A DNA stretch of 48,504 nt from JAGOPB01 sp964606295 (GCA_964606295.1 CAZSFR010000002.1:1-48504); one strand, 5' to 3'. Counted from the first letter of the stretch, positions 39,940 through 47,172 are shown. Notes: generated by a model not told the origin, from the sequence alone. Numbers and translations are program-made.

Positions 39940-41141
39940 TGAGTAGCAAAAAATATTTCATACTAGCAAGCAGTGTCGTCCTCATCTTCAGCCTTGTCGC
40001 AGGAATATTTTTGGTGAAAAAAAATAATGCAATTTTGCCTGCGGAATCTTCGACAACGAGGGCGTATGATTACTCTTTTTTTGAACAAAACTTTTCATCA
40101 TTCGGCATATCGTATCAAAAACCATACGGACGTCCGTATATATCACCAGATGAACGGTTCATTGTCTTCGTCGCCGAGAGAGAATCCGGAGGGTATTTCT
40201 ATCACGGCGTAGTACTTTTTGATACAGAGAAAAACAGTGTAAAAGTTCTCGGAACTGGCTATCTCTATGGTGAACCCTCGTGGTCGGGTAATACTGTTGC
40301 TGTCGCAATGGAAAACGGTATTGTCGTCTTTGATGCAAAGAGTGGTGTGCTTCGACGTCTTGGTGAGAAACACAAGGGTACATACTCGCCATCTTTCTCA
40401 CCTGACGGCACCATGTTACTTTTTTCTTCTTCGGACGGACTTGTTGCCACAGAGCTGGGAACGTCTGAAGAAAGAATGATAACTACGAATTCACTTGACC
40501 GTGTCGCGCTTTGGGAGAACGCAGATACAGTTTTTCTTTTCAGAGATGTAAGTCAAGATAGAGAGAGCGTTGAAAAGAAAGAATCAATCGAAAAGTTTGT
40601 CTTTTCGACAGGAGAGTTTGCAGTATTTGACTATCTCCCACAACAAAAAATGATTTCACTCGTGTGGTTATCTCCTGGCAGAATTGCACATTTGATAAGT
40701 GAAAATGAAGGCGCGAGACAGGAGAAGGTTATTAATTTTGACAAGAAGAATTTTGTTGAGCTTCCAAAGATTACTGATCCAGAAAAAGACGGTTTGGATG
40801 TGTATGGCGAGAATGTGCTCCTCTCGGAGGGATGCCTTGTTTCGCTCTTTTCCCTGAAAGGAAAGGAGGAGGCGAATATGAAGTTACCAGTGTTGGATGA
40901 AGCAACGATCATTTGTGGCAATGTCTCGTTATTGCCTGAGAAAAGAATTTTGTATGAAACATACAACACCGCAACATTCAAAACAGTCTTGCACGTACTC
41001 TCATCTTTCACATCGACAGACACGATACTCATGCCAGAGACAACTCCATGGGAGGTGTACGCCCTGTCGCCGTCTAAATCGTTAATCCTTTTCGTGCTTA
41101 GCGACGGGACTTTCCGCTTTGAGAGAATTGACGTAGAATAG
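39939..41141 (+). CDS. Membrane-anchored TolB/WD40-like beta-propeller protein
   Basis: 400 residues. N-terminal membrane segment (FILASSVVLIFSLVAGIFLV), then propeller-type repeats with YISPDERFIVFVAER, PSWSGNTVAVAMENG, YSPSFSPDGTMLLFSSSDG and YALSPSKSLILFVLSDG. The SPDG turns are those of TolB/PD40 blades. It starts at the last base of the HlyD-like stop codon, so the two are translationally coupled. The function is unknown; an envelope scaffold is plausible. Confidence 0.8.
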   Translation: MSSKKYFILASSVVLIFSLVAGIFLVKKNNAILPAESSTTRAYDYSFFEQNFSSFGISYQKPYGRPYISPDERFIVFVAERESGGYFYHGVVLFDTEKNSVKVLGTGYLYGEPSWSGNTVAVAMENGIVVFDAKSGVLRRLGEKHKGTYSPSFSPDGTMLLFSSSDGLVATELGTSEERMITTNSLDRVALWENADTVFLFRDVSQDRESVEKKESIEKFVFSTGEFAVFDYLPQQKMISLVWLSPGRIAHLISENEGARQEKVINFDKKNFVELPKITDPEKDGLDVYGENVLLSEGCLVSLFSLKGKEEANMKLPVLDEATIICGNVSLLPEKRILYETYNTATFKTVLHVLSSFTSTDTILMPETTPWEVYALSPSKSLILFVLSDGTFRFERIDVE

Positions 41142-41152
41142 AGACAGTACTT

Positions 41153-41293
41153 ATGTATGTAAAACATTTTATAAAACGAGTTCTCGCATTCACGCTCATT
41201 ATAGGGCTAGGTCTTTTGGGTCTTTATATCATCAATCGTTTTTATCAGTCTACGCATGATGGTGAATCTCTCAATATAGATGAGCATTTTTAG
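41153..41293 (+). CDS. Small single-pass membrane protein, 46 residues
   Basis: A short frame 11 nt after the propeller gene: basic N-terminus (MYVKHFIKRV), a hydrophobic segment (LAFTLIIGLGLLGLYII), and an acidic tail (DGESLNIDEHF). The topology and the position at the end of the operon suggest a real small protein. No family recognised. Confidence 0.55.
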   Translation: MYVKHFIKRVLAFTLIIGLGLLGLYIINRFYQSTHDGESLNIDEHF

Positions 41294-41431
41294 GGCGCTG
41301 TTTCAGGGTTGACCTGTTGGTGGGACTTAGTGAAGCTCTTTGAGTATTCTGGCATGATGAACTGGAACATCGCCAAGCTCTACTACCGGGTTGACTCTAT
41401 AGGAAAACTAGGTTAGTATCGTGACAGCGCC
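41294..41431 (+). ncRNA. Candidate structured RNA closed by an 8-bp helix
   Basis: GGCGCTGT (41294-41301) is the perfect complement of ACAGCGCC (41424-41431). The enclosed 122 nt contain CAGG-GTTGA-CCTG (about 41303-41315) and a hairpin TGGC-(AT)-GATG / CATC-GCCA around AACTGGAA (about 41350-41376). It matches no RNA family I recognise (not SRP, tmRNA, RNase P or tRNA). The rplJ promoter lies in its 3' part, so overlapping roles are possible. Confidence 0.4.
41391..41419 (+). promoter_or_regulatory. rplJL promoter
   Basis: TTGACT (41391-41396), 17-nt spacer, TAGTAT (41414-41419). Predicted start near 41426 gives a leader of about 116 nt. Same -10 as the rpsF promoter. Confidence 0.75.
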
Positions 41432-41535
41432 GTAGAGAAAAGAGGCTGAGGATCGAAAACCCTTATAAGCTCCTCTTGAATGGTCGAACCCTCGTAAGAG
41501 GATTCATCTTCGGCTTTTAGCCGTTTTTTTTAATT
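41432..41535 (+). promoter_or_regulatory. rplJ leader with intrinsic terminator, probable L10 attenuator
   Basis: Hairpin AAGAGG / CCTCTT (about 41440-41478), hairpin GAAT...CCTC-GTAA-GAGG-ATTC (about 41478-41506), then CGGC-TTTTA-GCCG followed by eight T (41511-41531), all before the rplJ start. The layout fits an autoregulatory L10 leader, in which binding of L10 favours the terminator. Not verified against a covariance model. Confidence 0.6.
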
Positions 41536-41541
41536 TCAATT

Positions 41542-42036
41542 ATGGCAATCAACAAACAAAAGAAAGAAAGCATTCTCGATGAGCTAAAAGATATTGTGAA
41601 AGATGCGAAGACGCTAGTTTTCGTCAACTTCGTCAAACTCTCTGTTGCTCACGCAAACGAGCTTCGTCGTTCATTGCAGAAGGAAGGCATCGGATACAAA
41701 GTTGCAAAGAAGACACTCATCAAAAAAGTTTTTGGTGAAAAGTATTCCGGCGACTTTCCAGAGCTTCCGGGACAGATCGGTGTTGCGTATGCAACAGACG
41801 AATTGTCACCTGCACGAGAAGTGTACAATTTCCAAAAAACTCACAAAGAATTCGTGAGTATCGCGGGAGGAGTATTTAGTGGAGCATTTTTGGATCAAAC
41901 AAAAATGATGTTAATAGCGACGATTCCACCACGTGAAGTCTTGCTCTCACAACTCGCGTACCTCTTGAAGTCACCAATACAGAGAATCGCAATCGCGGTT
42001 TCTGAAGTAGCAAAAAGCAAAGCAGCTAGCAACTAG
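41542..42036 (+). CDS. rplJ: Ribosomal protein uL10
   Basis: Base of the ribosomal stalk; binds 23S rRNA and several bL12 dimers. 164 residues. Landmarks are KTLVFVNFVKLSVAHANELRR near the start, YKVAKKTLIKKVF, the PGQIGVAYA segment, and the helical C-terminus that holds bL12. It ends in AASN whose codons and stop come from a CTAGCAA heptad. No Shine-Dalgarno sequence; the T-tract of the attenuator precedes the start. Confidence 0.96.
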   Translation: MAINKQKKESILDELKDIVKDAKTLVFVNFVKLSVAHANELRRSLQKEGIGYKVAKKTLIKKVFGEKYSGDFPELPGQIGVAYATDELSPAREVYNFQKTHKEFVSIAGGVFSGAFLDQTKMMLIATIPPREVLLSQLAYLLKSPIQRIAIAVSEVAKSKAASN

Positions 42037-42046
42037 ACTCTAGCAC
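42026..42046 (+). repeat. Three heptads over the rplJ stop codon
   Basis: CTAGCAA, CTAGACT, CTAGCAC, contiguous; the first supplies the last codons and the second the TAG stop. Confidence 0.8.
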
Positions 42047-42074
42047 ATTACAAATCAATTATTATTTATTCCAA

Positions 42075-42109
42075 CTAGCGCCTAGCACCCAATGCCTAGA
42101 GCCTAGATA
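42075..42109 (+). repeat. Five contiguous heptads upstream of rplL
   Basis: CTAGCGC, CTAGCAC, CCAATGC, CTAGAGC, CTAGATA; they end 7 nt before ATG 42117. They parallel the five heptads before recA. Confidence 0.85.
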
Positions 42110-42116
42110 TAAACTT

Positions 42117-42479
42117 ATGTCACACATAGATTTTATCGAAAAAATAGAGAAGATGTCAGTCATCGAATTGAATGACCTCGTCAAAGCAATCGAAGAGAAA
42201 TTCGGAGTCTCAGCAGCAGCCGTTTCTGCTGCACCAGCGGCAGGAGCAGGTGAAGCTGTCGAAGAGAAAGACAGCTTCACTGTTGTCCTCGCGTCAGCAG
42301 GAGAGAGCAAAATCCCAGTCATGAAAGTGGTCAAGGAAGCTCTCGGATTGGGACTCAAGGAAGCAAAGGACCTCGTGGACAATGCTCCGTCAACTCTCAA
42401 GGAAGGTGTGAAGAAAGTAGAAGCTGAAGCAATGAAGAAGTCAATTGAGGACGTTGGAGGGAAAGTAGAGCTTAAATAA
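42117..42479 (+). CDS. rplL: Ribosomal protein bL12 (L7/L12)
   Basis: Stalk protein that recruits translation GTPases. 120 residues: N-terminal dimerisation domain (IDFIEKIEKMSVIELNDLVK), Ala/Gly-rich hinge (SAAAVSAAPAAGAGEA), and the C-terminal factor-binding domain (KIPVMKVVKEALGLGLKEAK). A hairpin GTAGAG/CTCTAC spans the stop codon (42466-42486). Confidence 0.97.
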   Translation: MSHIDFIEKIEKMSVIELNDLVKAIEEKFGVSAAAVSAAPAAGAGEAVEEKDSFTVVLASAGESKIPVMKVVKEALGLGLKEAKDLVDNAPSTLKEGVKKVEAEAMKKSIEDVGGKVELK

Positions 42480-42494
42480 CTCTACTTTCGGCCG

Positions 42495-42602
42495 GAGACG
42501 CGAAGGCGTCGAGGCGGGGTCGCGCAAAATTCCAGCAGGAATTTATGTGTGACAGGTAGAACTTAAGTAATCTTAAGTTCGACACTTATCCAGCGACCCT
42601 GT
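42495..42602 (+). ncRNA. Structured 3' region after rplL with a three-way junction
   Basis: Hairpin GACGC/GCGTC (42497-42510). Helix GGGTCGC (42517-42523) / GCGACCC (42593-42599) encloses two arms: AATTCC-AGCA-GGAATT (42528-42543) and GTGT...GAACTTAAG-TAAT-CTTAAGTTC...ACAC (42547-42585). The helices are mutually compatible. It may be a 3' UTR element or an independent small RNA; no known family recognised. Confidence 0.5.
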
Positions 42603-42654
42603 TTGGAGGGGAGTCGGACAAGGTAGAATTGAAGTAAACCCAACAATATATTTC

Positions 42655-42680
42655 TATGCAAAAGCCCCATGTGGGGCTTT
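42655..42680 (+). terminator. Terminator of the rplJL operon
   Basis: AAAAGCCCCAT / ATGGGGCTTTT-like stem (GCAAAAGCCCC ... GGGGCTTTTGC), followed a few bases on by a T-tract. Confidence 0.85.
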
Positions 42681-42725
42681 TGCTATTTTTTGCAGTAAGT
42701 GATTAAATTAAAGAAATTCCATACC

Positions 42726-43304
42726 ATGAAAAACAAAGAGCTGTTCGAAACGCTTAATGCGGAAATCGGTCTTGCTATGGCGATTATTGTCTATGATCAC
42801 TATATGGGTTGCGCCTCAGTATTTCTGATACCTTTGTTAGAAACTCTAGACGATGATCAACTGGATGAAATTGTCAGCTATTCTTTACCCCACTCTACTC
42901 TTGAAGACACAGTTAATTTTGTTATTGAAAAAAGATTAGATCCTGCAGTATTTAGGGCTCTTGATGTAGAAGAAGGTATAAAAATTTTTCATGATTTGAT
43001 TTATACCGACGGTGAAGAGCATGTTATTCCTTTGATCGATCTTACGGAAGATATAGAGCCAGTGGGCCAATATCAGGTAGAAAAGGGAATTTCAAGAGTC
43101 CTGGCAGAGTTGGCAGAAAATGATTTTATTATTGATAAGCCGTCGGTCGAAACTGAGTCTTATAATGAGGATCAGTTGATTGGTATCTATTTGAGAACAA
43201 TAACTCAAATTGATGCAGCGGAGACCAGTATTGATACGACAAATCTTGAAGAGTTGGCGGCAAGCACGTTGAAGCAAATTGCAAATGTTTTTGTTTCCAC
43301 ATAA
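42726..43304 (+). CDS. Hypothetical acidic helical protein
   Basis: About 192 residues from ATG 42726. A GTG at 42699 would add nine codons; I prefer ATG. Acidic and largely helical (LDDDQLDEIVSYSLPHSTLEDTVNF, GISRVLAELAENDFIID), with no signal peptide, membrane segment or recognised motif. It has a strong terminator of its own. Confidence 0.6.
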   Translation: MKNKELFETLNAEIGLAMAIIVYDHYMGCASVFLIPLLETLDDDQLDEIVSYSLPHSTLEDTVNFVIEKRLDPAVFRALDVEEGIKIFHDLIYTDGEEHVIPLIDLTEDIEPVGQYQVEKGISRVLAELAENDFIIDKPSVETESYNEDQLIGIYLRTITQIDAAETSIDTTNLEELAASTLKQIANVFVST

Positions 43305-43323
43305 TATAAAACTATTTATTTTT

Positions 43324-43350
43324 AGGCGGGTTTTAAACCCGCCTTTTTTT
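43324..43350 (+). terminator. Terminator after the acidic hypothetical gene
   Basis: GGCGGGTTT / AAACCCGCC perfect 9-bp stem (43325-43343) plus T-tract. Confidence 0.95.
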
Positions 43351-43377
43351 AATTCCCTCGACTGTACTCTGCGCCTC

Positions 43378-43406
43378 TTGTAAGAAAGAGGAGAAAGGAC
43401 TATACT
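43378..43406 (+). promoter_or_regulatory. Promoter of the wHTH/nucleotidyltransferase-like gene
   Basis: TTGTAA (43378-43383), 17-nt spacer, TATACT (43401-43406), then 7 nt to ATG 43414. A leaderless start is predicted. Confidence 0.7.
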
Positions 43407-43413
43407 TTTCGTC

Positions 43414-44049
43414 ATGTTAGACATACTATCGAAGCTCCTCGGAGGGCAGGCACGGGTCAAGCTCATGCGACTTTTTATCATGAATCCAAGCGAGGCTTAT
43501 GATGCGCAGATGGCGAGCGCTCGAGCAAAAGTAGGAATATCTCAGGCGAGACGCGAACTCTCATTTTTGAGCAATCTCGGCTTTATCAAAAAGAAGGTTT
43601 TTGTGAAAATTGAAACGAGCAAAAATGGCAAAGTAAAACGCAAGCGCACACAAGGTTTCTTACTCAATATGGATTTCCAATACATCGAAGAACTTCGTGC
43701 TATCATCGTTGGTTCGCGTCTGATTGACCACGATGACGTCACAGCTCGCTTTAAAAGGGCGGGAAATGTGAAGTTACTCGCTGTCGCAGGAGTTTTTACC
43801 AATGAGCGCGAAAGTCGTCTCGATGCATTGATTGTTATGGACAAACCGAATCAGGCAAAGATAGAAAAGGTAATAAAAAACTTCGAAGCTGAAATAGGCA
43901 AGGAGCTCGTCTACGCATTTTTTCCGACAGATGAATTCCTTTATCGTCTCAATATGTACGACAAACTCGTCTGGGATATGTTCGACTATCCGCACGAGCT
44001 CCTCGTTGATAAGTCAGGGTTTTCCACACAACTCCAAAGGAAGTCCTAG
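43414..44049 (+). CDS. Winged-helix protein with nucleotidyltransferase-like C-terminal half
   Basis: 211 residues. The N-terminal wHTH (about 1-100) shows GGQARVKLMRLFIMNP and VGISQARRELSFLSNLGFIKKK, with a basic wing (KNGKVKRKRTQGF). The second half (VKLLAVAGVFTNERESRLDALIVMD and IGKELVYAFFPTDEFLYRL) resembles MNT-type minimal nucleotidyltransferase folds. The catalytic GSxxxGxxxxxSDxD signature is degenerate (AGVFTNERESRLDALIV), so it may be a sensor instead of an enzyme. Probably a regulator; targets unknown. Confidence 0.65.
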   Translation: MLDILSKLLGGQARVKLMRLFIMNPSEAYDAQMASARAKVGISQARRELSFLSNLGFIKKKVFVKIETSKNGKVKRKRTQGFLLNMDFQYIEELRAIIVGSRLIDHDDVTARFKRAGNVKLLAVAGVFTNERESRLDALIVMDKPNQAKIEKVIKNFEAEIGKELVYAFFPTDEFLYRLNMYDKLVWDMFDYPHELLVDKSGFSTQLQRKS

Positions 44050-44053
44050 ACAA

Positions 44054-44062
44054 TGGTATAAT
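44054..44062 (+). promoter_or_regulatory. Extended -10 promoter of the MscS-like gene
   Basis: TGGTATAAT (TATAAT 44057-44062). The leader of about 94 nt has a hairpin CGCT..CGCAC / GTGCG..AGCG (about 44114-44140), in contrast to the leaderless norm. Confidence 0.55.
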
Positions 44063-44162
44063 AGATACATAGCTTTAAAGGTCGAAATTTAAGGCAAACA
44101 TTATCCAATTAGCGACGCTATCGCACAGGTGTGCGCGAGCGCCGATATGAATATTATTTAAT

Positions 44163-44843
44163 ATGCTTTTACAAACTTGGAGCGACGTCTTCGTTGTCTC
44201 ATTCCAAAATCTATGGCTCGGCATCGTATCATTTGTTCCAAACTTGATCGTTGCGATCCTTATCTTTATTATCGGTTGGGTTATTGGTTCAGTTGTCGGC
44301 AAGGCAATATCGCAAGTTATTTCCTCACTCAAGATTGATCGCCTCTTCCATGGCACAGGCCTCGAAGAAATGCTCGCTCGAGCGGGAACACGACTTTCAA
44401 TTGGAGGATTCTTCGGATGGATTATTAAGTGGTTTATCATTGTCGTCTTCTTGATGGCATCACTTGAAATAATCGGTCTTGCGCAGGTCAATACATTCTT
44501 GCGTGAAGTTGTTCTTACTTTCTTGCCAAACGTTATCATCGCAGCATTTGTCCTTGTTATTGCAACAGTTGTTGCTGACACAATGAAGAAACTTGTTGTT
44601 GGTGGCGCAAAGGCGGCGAATGTACGATCAGCAAACATGCTTGGTACTATCACTGTCTATGCAATTTGGGTTTTTGCCTTCATTATCGCTCTCTCAGAAC
44701 TCGGTATCGCTGCGCAACTCATGCAGATTCTTTTTACAGGAATTATTGCTATGCTCGCGATTGCTGGTGGTCTCGCATTTGGTCTCGGAGGTCGAGACGC
44801 TGCAGGACGCACAATCGAGAAATTCAAAAGCGACGTTTCGTAA
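44163..44843 (+). CDS. MscS-like small membrane protein (TM-helix repeat)
   Basis: 226 residues with four or five membrane segments: VPNLIVAILIFIIGWVIGSVVG, WIIKWFIIVVFLMASLEII, FLPNVIIAAFVLVIATVVA, and the last with LAIAGGLAFGLGGRDAAG. The repeated segment-plus-loop unit matches the conserved TM-helix repeat (PF05552), and the glycine-rich end resembles the MscS pore helix. The cytoplasmic MscS vestibule domain is missing, so channel function is uncertain. Confidence 0.8.
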   Translation: MLLQTWSDVFVVSFQNLWLGIVSFVPNLIVAILIFIIGWVIGSVVGKAISQVISSLKIDRLFHGTGLEEMLARAGTRLSIGGFFGWIIKWFIIVVFLMASLEIIGLAQVNTFLREVVLTFLPNVIIAAFVLVIATVVADTMKKLVVGGAKAANVRSANMLGTITVYAIWVFAFIIALSELGIAAQLMQILFTGIIAMLAIAGGLAFGLGGRDAAGRTIEKFKSDVS

Positions 44844-44866
44844 GGAATCCAATTTCTTTTCGACTC

Positions 44867-44897
44867 AAAACACCCAGCTAGTGCGGGGTGTTTTTTG
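44867..44897 (+). terminator. Terminator after the MscS-like gene
   Basis: AAAACACCC / GGGTGTTTT stem around AGCTAGTGCG, ending in a T-tract. Confidence 0.85.
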
Positions 44898-44904
44898 TTA
44901 TGCA

Positions 44905-44932
44905 TTGACTTATGGCATTTCTATGTTACTAT
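44905..44932 (+). promoter_or_regulatory. Promoter of the lipoprotein gene
   Basis: TTGACT (44905-44910), 16-nt spacer, TG-t-TACTAT (-10 44927-44932). Leader about 23 nt. Confidence 0.65.
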
Positions 44933-44962
44933 CTTCTCAATCAAAACCCTTAAAATACATCT

Positions 44963-45886
44963 ATGAGAAATATAATTTTTTATCTTTTTATTTTTGTCTG
45001 TGGTTGCAAAAACTCACATGAACAAAAAAACAATGACAGTCTGATAGCCAAAGAAGATAGTGTTCAGAAAGAGGCACTACCTGTTCTGTCAAAATATTTT
45101 TCACAAAATGGTTATCTCGGATACGGAGATATAGTTCATTTGAAAGCGGTGGGTATCGTTCATGAAGAAGATCCTATTCCTGTGCCCTTTTCTGGAAATT
45201 TGATGGATACACTATGGAAGGATTACTTCCGTGCATCCAACGACAATCCAGAAGATGTCATTCTTGCACTTGAAGCCGCGAGAGGAAATGCACTCGGCGA
45301 GATGTATAGGGTAGGAAAGCCAAAGGGTTTTATAACTCCCTACATGTTCACTATCGGATTACGCAAAGCAGTTATATGCGATATGCGTTCGAAAACTGAG
45401 ACCGTACGCAGTCTTCCGTCGATGGCGATACAACTATTTCTGAAACGCGGTGGACAGATTCTGATAGAAAATCTCGATGTAGAAAAATGTACTTTTGAAA
45501 TCAAGCTGGTGGAGCCGGTTCTTACAAATGCCGATAGGGAATGGATAAGAAAGGAATGGTACGCTGGCTACTTCAAAGAGAATCTTGAGTACGAAGACAG
45601 GCTTGTCCAGTTTTCAAATCGCAACGATGTCATCGTAGTTGCAGGCGCCTCACATGTGTTTGCCCTCTATCTAGAACAGAGGATTCAAAGTATCGCGTTG
45701 GCAATTTTGCCTGCAGATCTAGCTCTTGTCATAGAAATTTATTATATAGAACTGTATTTTCATCAAAAAATAATTCTTGGGCTTTCCGCTGTTTGGAAGG
45801 CCCTTTTTGTTTGTTTTAGAAAATCGAAACGAAAGTTTTGCAAAGGTTATGAGAACCCCACAACACGGTTCAGCCAAGTTTCCTAA
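44963..45886 (+). CDS. Lipoprotein of unknown function, Bacteroidota-like, with suspicious C-terminus
   Basis: 307 residues. The N-terminus MRNIIFYLFIFVCGCKNSHE is a short lipoprotein signal with cysteines 13 and 15. The body (DPIPVPFSGNLMDTLWKDYF, NRNDVIVVAGASHVFALYLE) faintly recalls TraB/GumN- or ChaN-like proteins with a conserved His near the end, but I cannot assign it. A terminator-like hairpin (45776-45812) lies inside the frame, so the last 45 or so residues (basic and hydrophobic) are probably not native. The true gene may end about 45730 and be shifted. Its style matches the secreted protein at 9802-10509. Confidence 0.55.
   Translation: MRNIIFYLFIFVCGCKNSHEQKNNDSLIAKEDSVQKEALPVLSKYFSQNGYLGYGDIVHLKAVGIVHEEDPIPVPFSGNLMDTLWKDYFRASNDNPEDVILALEAARGNALGEMYRVGKPKGFITPYMFTIGLRKAVICDMRSKTETVRSLPSMAIQLFLKRGGQILIENLDVEKCTFEIKLVEPVLTNADREWIRKEWYAGYFKENLEYEDRLVQFSNRNDVIVVAGASHVFALYLEQRIQSIALAILPADLALVIEIYYIELYFHQKIILGLSAVWKALFVCFRKSKRKFCKGYENPTTRFSQVS
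45776..45812 (+). terminator. Terminator-like hairpin inside the 3' end of the lipoprotein frame
   Basis: GGGCTTTCC / GGAAGGCCC stem (45779-45803, one bulge) followed by TTTTTGTTTG. Confidence 0.6.
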
Positions 45887-46294
45887 TAGCCTTTGTTTGT
45901 AACGTTATTTGGCATATTTGAGTGAGGGGAGAAACACTTGACTTCAGATTTCGTTTCGGGTATACTCTGACCCGTTATGAGTATCAAAGAAAACCAGTTA
46001 AATAAGCGGAATAAGTAGCCCTTCTTTTCTTGTTGCTCCTTATCCGCCCACAGGCGGTTTTTTGTTAAAAAAGTAATGTTGAGATCTTGTTTTCGGACTA
46101 ATACCACAGACATGTGGCCCTAGTCCAAAGACCGGATCATGTGTCCGGTCTTGTATTCGTTGTCAATTGAACCGTCTTCTTGCCATCGTGGATGCAAATC
46201 CACAGGGGTCTTTTCGGGCGAGAAGACGTATAACTTTTTTTGCGCAGCGGTGTGCGAAAAAAGTTTGTAATGGTTTTTAGATTTCCTAATAGGA
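45887..46294 (+). promoter_or_regulatory. 23S rRNA promoter and leader
   Basis: About 400 bp with no real gene. Promoter TTGACT (45938-45943), 17-nt spacer, TATACT (45961-45966). Then a 13-codon frame MSIKENQLNKRNK from ATG 45977, followed by GCGGAATAAG / CTTATCCGC (about 46008-46049), which overlaps a terminator CCGCC-CACA-GGCGG with six T (46047-46066); the two are mutually exclusive. Further hairpins are AAGACCGGA/TCCGGTCTT (46126-46151), GTGGAT/ATCCAC (about 46188-46202), and a long AACTTTTTT...AAAAAAGTT (about 46231-46266). A hairpin ATTTCCTaaTAGGAAAT is at the mature 5' end. An attenuated rRNA leader is inferred. Confidence 0.6.
45938..45966 (+). promoter_or_regulatory. 23S rRNA gene promoter
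   Basis: TTGACT, 17-nt spacer, TATACT; one of the best-formed promoters in the window. Confidence 0.75.
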
Positions 46295-46560
46295 AATTTA
46301 AGAGCGTATGGTGGATGCCTAGGTTCTACAGAGCGATGAAGGACGCAGTATAGCGGCGATACGCTTCGGGGAGATGCTAAACAATCTTTGATCCGGAGAT
46401 TTCCGAATAGGGAAACCTTATTCAAGTAATGTTGAATAATTGTGCAACTTGATTGCACATTGCTTACCCAGGGAAGTGAAACATCTCAGTACCTGGAGGA
46501 ATAGAGACCAAACGGAATTTCGTAAGTAGCGGCGAGCGAAAGCGAAGAAGCCCAAACCGG

Positions 46561-46695
46561 CCCATCACAGTGTGTGTGATGCGAGTAAAAAGTTTTTAAA
46601 GTTCATAAAGTTAGAAGTAATTGCATAGTGCATTTCTTTACTAACTTTCTTCTTTTGACTTTCAACTTGCGCATCGTGCTTAGTGTGATGCGCCG
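46561..46695 (+). repeat. 23S insertion 1 (composite stem element)
   Basis: Hairpin CATCACAgtgTGTGATG-like (from 46563), an AT-rich arm with AAAGTT units (46588-46619), a loop, the AACTTT arm (46632-46668), and a second GC hairpin GCGCATC...GTGATGCGC (46669-46693). It replaces a short helix in 23S domain I. Confidence 0.75.
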
Positions 46696-46941
46696 GGGTT
46701 GTAAGATGATAGTGATTTTCCTCGCGCGCTCTTCTTGAGCAATCGAGAGTAGCGCGCTTGGAGAAAGAGAGTAAAAAATTGGTGAGTTAGAAGAATCTTC
46801 TGGAAAGAAGAACCATAGAAGGTGATAGTCCTGTATTTTAAAACGATCCAACTCTTTAATTGTCATTCTTGAGTACCTCAAGACACGAATAGCTTGAGGG
46901 AATCTGCCGGAACTAACCGGTAAGGCTAAATATCTGTAGAA

Positions 46942-46982
<41 letters not shown>

Positions 46983-47040
46983 GTCCGAAAGGACGGTGAA
47001 ATAGACCTGAAACCATATGTTTACAAGGAGTCAGCGAGGG

Positions 47041-47172
47041 CAACACATTGCGCGTGAGCACAATGTGAGTTGAAAGTAGAAAGTTCAAAAGTTATAAAGT
47101 GAATTGCATGTTGCGTTTGCTTTACAAACTTTTAACTTTACAAACTTTGCAACTCACGCGCAGCGTGTTGTC
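47041..47172 (+). repeat. 23S insertion 2 (composite stem element)
   Basis: Hairpin CACATTG...CAATGTG (47044-47067), AAAGTT-type arm (47069-47103), loop, complementary AACTTT-type arm (47115-47152), and hairpin CACGC-GCA-GCGTG (about 47155-47167). It sits in the H25 region between conserved 23S segments. Confidence 0.75.

Noticed and set aside
41478..41510. tRNA in the rplJ leader (GGTCGAACC-like segment)
   Set aside because: No acceptor stem, anticodon arm or CCA end can be placed; the segment pairs within the leader hairpins. No tRNA gene was found elsewhere by eye.
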